A stretch of 57,512 bases of DNA from Candidatus Faecalibacterium gallistercoris (GTDB taxonomy: Bacteria; Bacillota; Clostridia; Oscillospirales; Ruminococcaceae), in assembly GCA_019116585.1 (NCBI GenBank), contig DXBJ01000024.1, positions 1 to 57,512 on the forward strand, given 5' to 3'. The position numbers and the translations under genes were made by a program. Below, piece by piece: positions 52,329-57,512 of the stretch (position 1 is its first letter; each line of letters opens with the position of its first letter). The notes under the pieces were generated by a model. That model saw only the letters and a list, made by a program, of their open reading frames with translations, did no database searches and was not told the origin of the DNA.

Positions 52329-52724
52329 TCAGCGGCGGCGGCGCTTTTCGGTGCGGCGGGTCCCGGCGGAGCCGCCTGCAGCGCCGGACAGGACCACCAG
52401 AGCCAGCCGTGCCAGCTGCGCGCCGTCCGGGACGCCGCCCCCCGCAAGCTGGAACCCCAGCAGGGCCAGCGCATAGGCAAGGCCCAGCCCGCCGCCCCAG
52501 AGCAGCCCCCGGCTTTTTTGCAGCAGGGCCAGCACCCAGCCCCCCAGCAGGCTGCCCACGCAGACCGACGCGGTGGCAAAGGGCCAGGCCGTCCCTGGGC
52601 TCATGCCGCGGGACGCCATCAGGGCCGCCAGAGCCGCCCCACAGCCGGCCGCGGCCGCCGCCCCCAGTGCGAAGGCGGCCAGAACAGATACGGGTGCAGA
52701 TCGCCAAATGGTATTTGCAGACAT
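52329..52724 (-). CDS. TIGR04086 family membrane protein
   Basis: A 131-aa protein with four hydrophobic helices and a basic tail (TRRTEKRRRR). The length, the topology and the place directly after tgt-yajC are those of the TIGR04086 (YrzE-like) family in Clostridia. Function unknown. In many Clostridia, genes for the six-cysteine peptide SCIFF and its radical-SAM maturase follow; they are not seen here. GGAGG lies 9 nt before the ATG at 52724. Confidence 0.75.
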   Translation of the reverse strand: MSANTIWRSAPVSVLAAFALGAAAAAGCGAALAALMASRGMSPGTAWPFATASVCVGSLLGGWVLALLQKSRGLLWGGGLGLAYALALLGFQLAGGGVPDGAQLARLALVVLSGAAGGSAGTRRTEKRRRR

Positions 52725-52785
52725 AAAAACGCGCCTCCCTGCACTATCTCTATGCGGGGAGGCGCGCTGTGTATGCCGGATGGAT

Positions 52786-53112
52786 TTACTTTTTGCTGTT
52801 GGAAGCCTTGGAGGAAGCTGCGGGCGCATTGTCCATGTTCAGCTTTTCCACCGAGCCGATGGCGGTCTTGGTGAAGCGGATCTTGACGCGGTCACTGCCG
52901 GTCTCCAGAACGAAGGTATCGTCCTTGATGGCGACCACGCGGCCGATGACGCCGCCGATGGTGGTCACCTGATCCCCGATCTCCAGGCTGTTGCGCATTG
53001 CTGCGTCCTTTTTCTCCTGCTTTTTCTGGGGACGGTAGATCATGAAGTACAGCAGGACCACCATCAGGGCAAGGGTAAAAAACAAGCTGACCATGCTTTC
53101 AGTGCCAGTCAT
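52786..53112 (-). CDS. yajC: Preprotein translocase subunit YajC
   Basis: A 108-aa inner-membrane protein with one N-terminal helix (about residues 5-25), then YRPQKKQEKKDAAMRNSLEI and GDQVTTIGGVIGRVV, the YajC hallmark. It associates with SecDF-YidC. The ATG at 53112 has GAGGAG 9 nt away; a TTG two codons earlier is also in frame. The tail is Ser/Ala/Lys-rich. It lies downstream of tgt, the usual order. Confidence 0.95.
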   Translation of the reverse strand: MTGTESMVSLFFTLALMVVLLYFMIYRPQKKQEKKDAAMRNSLEIGDQVTTIGGVIGRVVAIKDDTFVLETGSDRVKIRFTKTAIGSVEKLNMDNAPAASSKASNSKK

Positions 53113-53145
53113 TTTCAAATTCTCCTCTCAAAATTGTTTATCGTT

Positions 53146-53174
53146 ATTATACCGGTTTATACGTCCGGATGCAA
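53146..53174 (-). promoter_or_regulatory. yajC promoter
   Basis: Minus strand TTGCAT (53169-53174), 17 bp, TATAAT (53146-53151), between tgt and yajC. A small GTCCG/CGGAC hairpin with a T-rich loop (about 53191-53207) lies just after the tgt stop and may weaken read-through. Confidence 0.65.
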
Positions 53175-53211
53175 GGCCAAAAGCGCAAATCGTCCGAAAA
53201 AAGCGGACTTT

Positions 53212-55391
<2,180 letters not shown>

Positions 55392-55466
55392 AAGCCGCCT
55401 CCGCAAATGTGAAAGATTCTGCTAGTAATATGGATGATTGCGATAGATTCAAGCGTTTATCTGAAA

Positions 55467-55499
55467 TATAATCATAGCAGAGAAGCAAACACCTGTCAA
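55467..55499. promoter_or_regulatory. Overlapping divergent promoters of araC-type gene and 42-codon gene
   Basis: Leftward (araC-like): TTGACA (55494-55499), 17 bp, TATGAT (55471-55476). Rightward: TATAAT (55467-55472) with a poor -35, which suits activator dependence. The two -10 boxes overlap by two bases, so the promoters should exclude one another. Confidence 0.6.
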
Positions 55500-55518
55500 C
55501 CAAAGAACGGAGGAAACC

Positions 55519-55647
55519 ATGAAAGAGAAGATGCTCCAGTGGATGATGACCAATCTCTGCGCATGGGCCTGCATCGAGCAGAACGCCCTCTTCCGGCGGG
55601 CCTATCTGGATCTGTTCGACGATCTGAGCAGACAGGCCCAGCATTGA
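55519..55647 (+). CDS. Putative 42-aa protein divergent from the AraC regulator
   Basis: A short reading frame with GGAGGAAACC directly before the ATG, coding MKEKMLQWMMTNLCAWACIE then QNALFRRAYLDLFDDLSRQA and QH. It has two Cys, is amphipathic, and shows no clear membrane span. A terminator stem follows after 7 nt. I do not recognise the family. The strong ribosome site, the terminator and the divergent regulator make it credible. Confidence 0.6.
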   Translation: MKEKMLQWMMTNLCAWACIEQNALFRRAYLDLFDDLSRQAQH

Positions 55648-55654
55648 CCCCCGG

Positions 55655-55680
55655 ACGCCGGCCTCAAAAGCCGGCGTTTT
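55655..55680 (+). terminator. Terminator of the 42-codon gene, at the left edge of repeat copy 3
   Basis: ACGCCGGC (55655-55662) pairs with GCCGGCGT (55670-55677), followed by TTT. Its loop plus right arm (55661-55680) recurs with one change at 55906-55925 on the other side of the repeat. Confidence 0.75.
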
Positions 55681-55905
55681 AGCGTGTCGCAAAAGCGCCA
55701 CGCTCCAGGGGGAACCCATTTCTGCCTGCAGTCGCGGGACAGAAATTCTTTCCCCCTGGTATCCCCCTGGGGACAAAATTTGGCGCTGAACCGCGCACTC
55801 GCCGCAAGGCGACTCGTACACTCTCAGTGCCAAATTTCCCTGTATGTGTCCCGACCGTACGCACATGTCGTCCGGTCGGGACTCTTTTGACAATCTGGCA
55901 TACCA
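55681..55905 (+). mobile_element. Composite hairpin repeat, copy 3 (complete)
   Basis: The most complete copy, about 225 bp, with four hairpins in order. A (55681-55704): AGCGTG..CACGCT, AAAA loop. B (55705-55759): CCAGGGGGAA with TTCCCCCTGG arms. C: GGGAC and AAATTTGGCGCTGA (55776-55789) with TCAGTGCCAAATTT (55824-55837) and GTCCC. D: GTCCCGACCG (55848-55857) with CGGTCGGGAC (55873-55882) and TCTTTT. Direct repeats of 20 bp with one mismatch, each a half-terminator, flank it (55661-55680 and 55906-55925). The left boundary (AGCGTGTCGC) is identical to copy 2 although the flanks differ. No protein is encoded. Confidence 0.75.
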
Positions 55906-56025
55906 GCCTCAGAAGCCGGCGTTTTTCTCTGCGGTCCAAAACCCTCTGGAAAAAACGGCTGTTCTACCTTATAATAGAACCATCACCGCCCGGCGGCCGC
56001 GCCGGCATTTCAGGAGGATAGGACC

Positions 56026-56646
56026 ATGACCGAAAAAGAAAAGATGCACAGCGGGGACCTGTATCTCCCGGACGATCCCGACATCGTCCGGGAACAGACC
56101 GCCTGCCTGGAAAAACTCTACGACTTCAACCAGACCCGCCCCAGCGAGCTGGCCCGGCGTGCCGCCCTGCTGCAGGAAATGTTTGCCGAGATCGGCGAGG
56201 GCTGCTACATCGAGCCGCCTCTGCACGCCAACTTTGGGGGCCGTCACGTCCACTTCGGCAGCCACGTCTACGCCAACTTCAACCTGACCTTGGTGGACGA
56301 CACCCACATCTATGTGGGGGACCACACCATGTTTGCACCCAACGTGATCCTTGCCACGGCAGGGCATCCCTTGCTCGGCGCGCTGCGGGAGCGGAATTAT
56401 CAGTACAACATGCCGGTCCGCATTGGCCGCAACTGCTGGCTGGGCGCCGGCGTCATCGTGCTGCCGGGGGTCACCATCGGCGACAACACAGTGGTAGGCG
56501 CCGGCAGCGTCGTCACCAAAGACCTGCCCTCCCATGTGCTGGCCGTAGGCTCCCCTGCCCGGGTGGTGCGGGAGCTTGGCAGTCACGAGCGGGAATTCTA
56601 CTTCAAGGACCGCCGGATCGACCCCGCGCTTCTGGAGGGGGTCTGA
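56026..56646 (+). CDS. Sugar O-acetyltransferase (maltose/galactoside acetyltransferase type)
   Basis: A 206-aa left-handed beta-helix enzyme. The N-terminal Mac domain begins EKEKMHSGDLYLPDDPDIVR. The hexapeptide repeats follow, with the active-site His in ILATAGHPL, and VRIGRNCWLGAGVIVLPGVT then TIGDNTVVGAGSVVTKDLPS. It transfers acetyl from acetyl-CoA to a sugar hydroxyl; the exact sugar is unknown. AGGAGG lies 7-8 nt before the ATG. Confidence 0.93.
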   Translation: MTEKEKMHSGDLYLPDDPDIVREQTACLEKLYDFNQTRPSELARRAALLQEMFAEIGEGCYIEPPLHANFGGRHVHFGSHVYANFNLTLVDDTHIYVGDHTMFAPNVILATAGHPLLGALRERNYQYNMPVRIGRNCWLGAGVIVLPGVTIGDNTVVGAGSVVTKDLPSHVLAVGSPARVVRELGSHEREFYFKDRRIDPALLEGV

Positions 56647-56677
56647 CTCTCTCCTTGGGCCTCGCCGCAAATCCCTG

Positions 56678-56706
56678 TTGACGTCCTCCCCATTTGACGC
56701 TATAAT
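56678..56706 (+). promoter_or_regulatory. tRNA-Arg promoter
   Basis: TTGACG (56678-56683), 17 bp, TATAAT (56701-56706). It should transcribe both the decayed and the intact tRNA-Arg. Confidence 0.8.
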
Positions 56707-56777
56707 AGTAGGGTAGCCCGGGGCGTGGGGGTGAACATCCCCGCAGCCCCGCAGGCGGGCGCTTTTGCTTCCGCCAT

Positions 56778-56848
56778 GTCTTCGTAGCTCAGCTGGATAG
56801 AGCACTCGCCTCCTAAGCGGCAGTTCGTTCGAATCCGGCTGGACCCGA
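56778..56848 (+). pseudogene. Decayed tRNA-Arg (CCT) copy
   Basis: The D-arm and anticodon loop (GCCTCCTAAGCG) match the intact tRNA at 56871. The anticodon stem has a mismatch, the T-stem pairs poorly (GTTCG against CCGGC), the acceptor ends do not pair, and no CCA follows. The 5' half is kept while the 3' half is scrambled, as expected for an old duplicate or a scar of integration and excision. Confidence 0.75.
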
Positions 56849-56870
56849 AAATTGAATATTTTTTGTATAC

Positions 56871-56947
56871 GCCCCCGTAGCTCAGTTGGATAGAGCGGTC
56901 GCCTCCTAAGCGACAGGCCACTGGTTCGAACCCAGCCGGGGGTGCCA
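56871..56947 (+). tRNA. tRNA-Arg (anticodon CCT)
   Basis: A 77-nt tRNA. The acceptor stem GCCCCCG/CGGGGGT has one G-U pair and an encoded CCA. The D-arm is GCTC..GAGC, anticodon stem GTCGC/GCGAC encloses CTCCTAA (anticodon CCT, reading AGG), and the T-loop is TTCGAAC. The outermost T-stem pair is A-C, a small flaw. An integrase gene lies just downstream, so its 3' end is a likely attachment site. Confidence 0.92.
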
Positions 56948-56954
56948 AAAGTAC

Positions 56955-56992
56955 CGCTGCAAGCCATTTTTTGCTGGTTTGCAGCGTTTTTT
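56955..56992 (+). terminator. tRNA-Arg terminator
   Basis: CGCTGCAA (56955-56962) pairs with TTTGCAGCG (56978-56986), followed by six T. Confidence 0.85.
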
Positions 56993-57000
56993 GTTTTGCT

Positions 57001-57039
57001 TCTCCCGGTCTCTTGCTCGTTTGGGACCGGGAGAATTTT
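57001..57039. terminator. Second hairpin between tRNA-Arg and integrase
   Basis: TCTCCCGGTC (57001-57010) pairs with GACCGGGAGA (57025-57034), then ATTTT. It could end the leftward integrase transcript as well as rightward read-through. Confidence 0.7.
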
Positions 57040-57056
57040 ATGCGCTGCAATGTATA

Positions 57057-57100
57057 TCCTGCTAAGAAGAAACGAACGATTTCCATGTTCCTGCTAAGAA
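57057..57100 (+). repeat. Two 12-bp direct repeats next to the integrase gene
   Basis: TCCTGCTAAGAA at 57057-57068 and again at 57089-57100, 32 bp apart, between the tRNA and the 3' end of the integrase gene. Short direct repeats here resemble arm-type integrase-binding sites. Confidence 0.45.
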
Positions 57101-57133
57101 AAATCCCATCTTTGCTAATTGGAGTTTTCGGAC

Positions 57134-57512
57134 TTACCTGCCGCCTGGTGCCGCCGAGAGCAGCGCAGCCAGGGTATTTGCCAGTTCCGGCGACTGCCGG
57201 AGCTGTTCCACCAGGGCCTCCAGGTCAAGCGTCGCCGGTGCCGGTTCCTTCGGCTCCTCTGGGGGACGGACCGCGCGCAGGTTGGGATTTGCGTAGAAGG
57301 CGCTCTCAAACTTCTGGGCGTTGATCTTGCGGTCCTCGTCCAGGATATGGGCATACACGCTGGTAATCATGTCAATCTCCGCATGGCCCGTGTCGCCTTG
57401 GGTGGCCTTCAGGTCGCCGTGGTTCAGTTTCAGCTTGTAGGTGGTGCTGGAATGACGGAGGGAATGAAAGACCACCCTGGGCAGCCCTGCCTTCTCCCGC
57501 AGCTTCTCAAAC
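57134..57512 (-). CDS. Tyrosine integrase, C-terminal part (cut by window edge)
   Basis: The last 125 residues of a phage/ICE-type integrase; the 5' end lies beyond the window. The catalytic HxxR is in VVFHSLRHSSTTYKL, the second His in GDTGHAEIDMI, and the nucleophile Tyr in SVYAHILDEDRK. A Pro/Glu-rich C-terminal tail follows. It points toward the tRNA-Arg gene 187 bp away, the usual layout of an element integrated at a tRNA 3' end, so an integrated element probably extends beyond the right edge. It differs from the Xer protein at 46954. Confidence 0.9.
   Translation of the reverse strand, partial: FEKLREKAGLPRVVFHSLRHSSTTYKLKLNHGDLKATQGDTGHAEIDMITSVYAHILDEDRKINAQKFESAFYANPNLRAVRPPEEPKEPAPATLDLEALVEQLRQSPELANTLAALLSAAPGGR

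Overview
The window is GC-rich and gene-dense and reads as the chromosome of a high-GC Clostridia member, most likely an Oscillospiraceae/Ruminococcaceae gut anaerobe of the Faecalibacterium/Subdoligranulum/Gemmiger kind. This placement is an inference from family content and gene order: yqfC-yqfD, a YlbJ-like membrane protein, phoH-ybeY-era-yqzL-recO, tgt-yajC-TIGR04086, a YerC/TrpR-like protein, DUF1540 and mutS2. No 16S or other marker was used. Promoters are conventional sigma-A type, mostly with 17-bp spacers. Starts are usually ATG behind AGGAGG-like sites, with several TTG/GTG starts.

Layout. 1-5.9 kb: a composite hairpin repeat, a PTS IIA protein, then a leftward operon asd-dapA-dapB-capA-like-ACT protein for diaminopimelate/lysine precursors. 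5.9-9.1 kb: queA, whose terminator is split by a second copy of the repeat; a DUF1624 membrane protein; a flavodoxin behind two DtxR/IdeR-like operators; and a DUF1540 protein. 9.1-21.6 kb: HAD phosphatases, a PRC-barrel protein, an LTA-synthase-like sulfatase, rpsB-tsf, a YerC-like regulator, a surface SGNH hydrolase with a long Ser-rich tail, an ABC-F protein and a Gx-type transporter. 21.6-36.4 kb: lon, engB, a methyltransferase, hslO, the sporulation genes yqfC/yqfD and ylbJ-like, tRNA-Thr, phoH, ybeY, era, yqzL-like, recO, mutS2 and an amidase. 36.4-44.0 kb: a 24-codon gene, a long structured leader RNA ending in a terminator, and a six-gene polyamine operon (speA, speE, carboxynorspermidine dehydrogenase, nspC, aguA, aguB). 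44.1 kb: a dif-like Xer site, at which gene orientation switches from mostly rightward to mostly leftward. 44.3-55.4 kb: small accessory genes, a YhfC-type membrane protease, a Xer-type recombinase, a frameshifted methyltransferase, radA, a nitrilase-family enzyme, tgt-yajC-TIGR04086 with a membrane protein, and an AraC regulator. 55.5-57.5 kb: a 42-aa protein, a third repeat copy again nested in a terminator, a sugar O-acetyltransferase, a decayed tRNA-Arg followed by an intact tRNA-Arg(CCT), and the end of an integrase gene that probably marks the edge of an integrated element.

How the genes fit together. Asd, DapA and DapB make tetrahydrodipicolinate, with an ACT-only protein as a possible sensor. 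Arginine goes to agmatine (SpeA), then putrescine (AguA, AguB), then spermidine-type polyamines by two possible routes (SpeE, or CASDH plus NspC). The leader RNA of this operon is the best candidate for an undescribed regulatory system. The three-copy composite repeat, which twice sits inside a terminator flanked by a duplicated half-terminator, is the best candidate for an undescribed mobile structured element.
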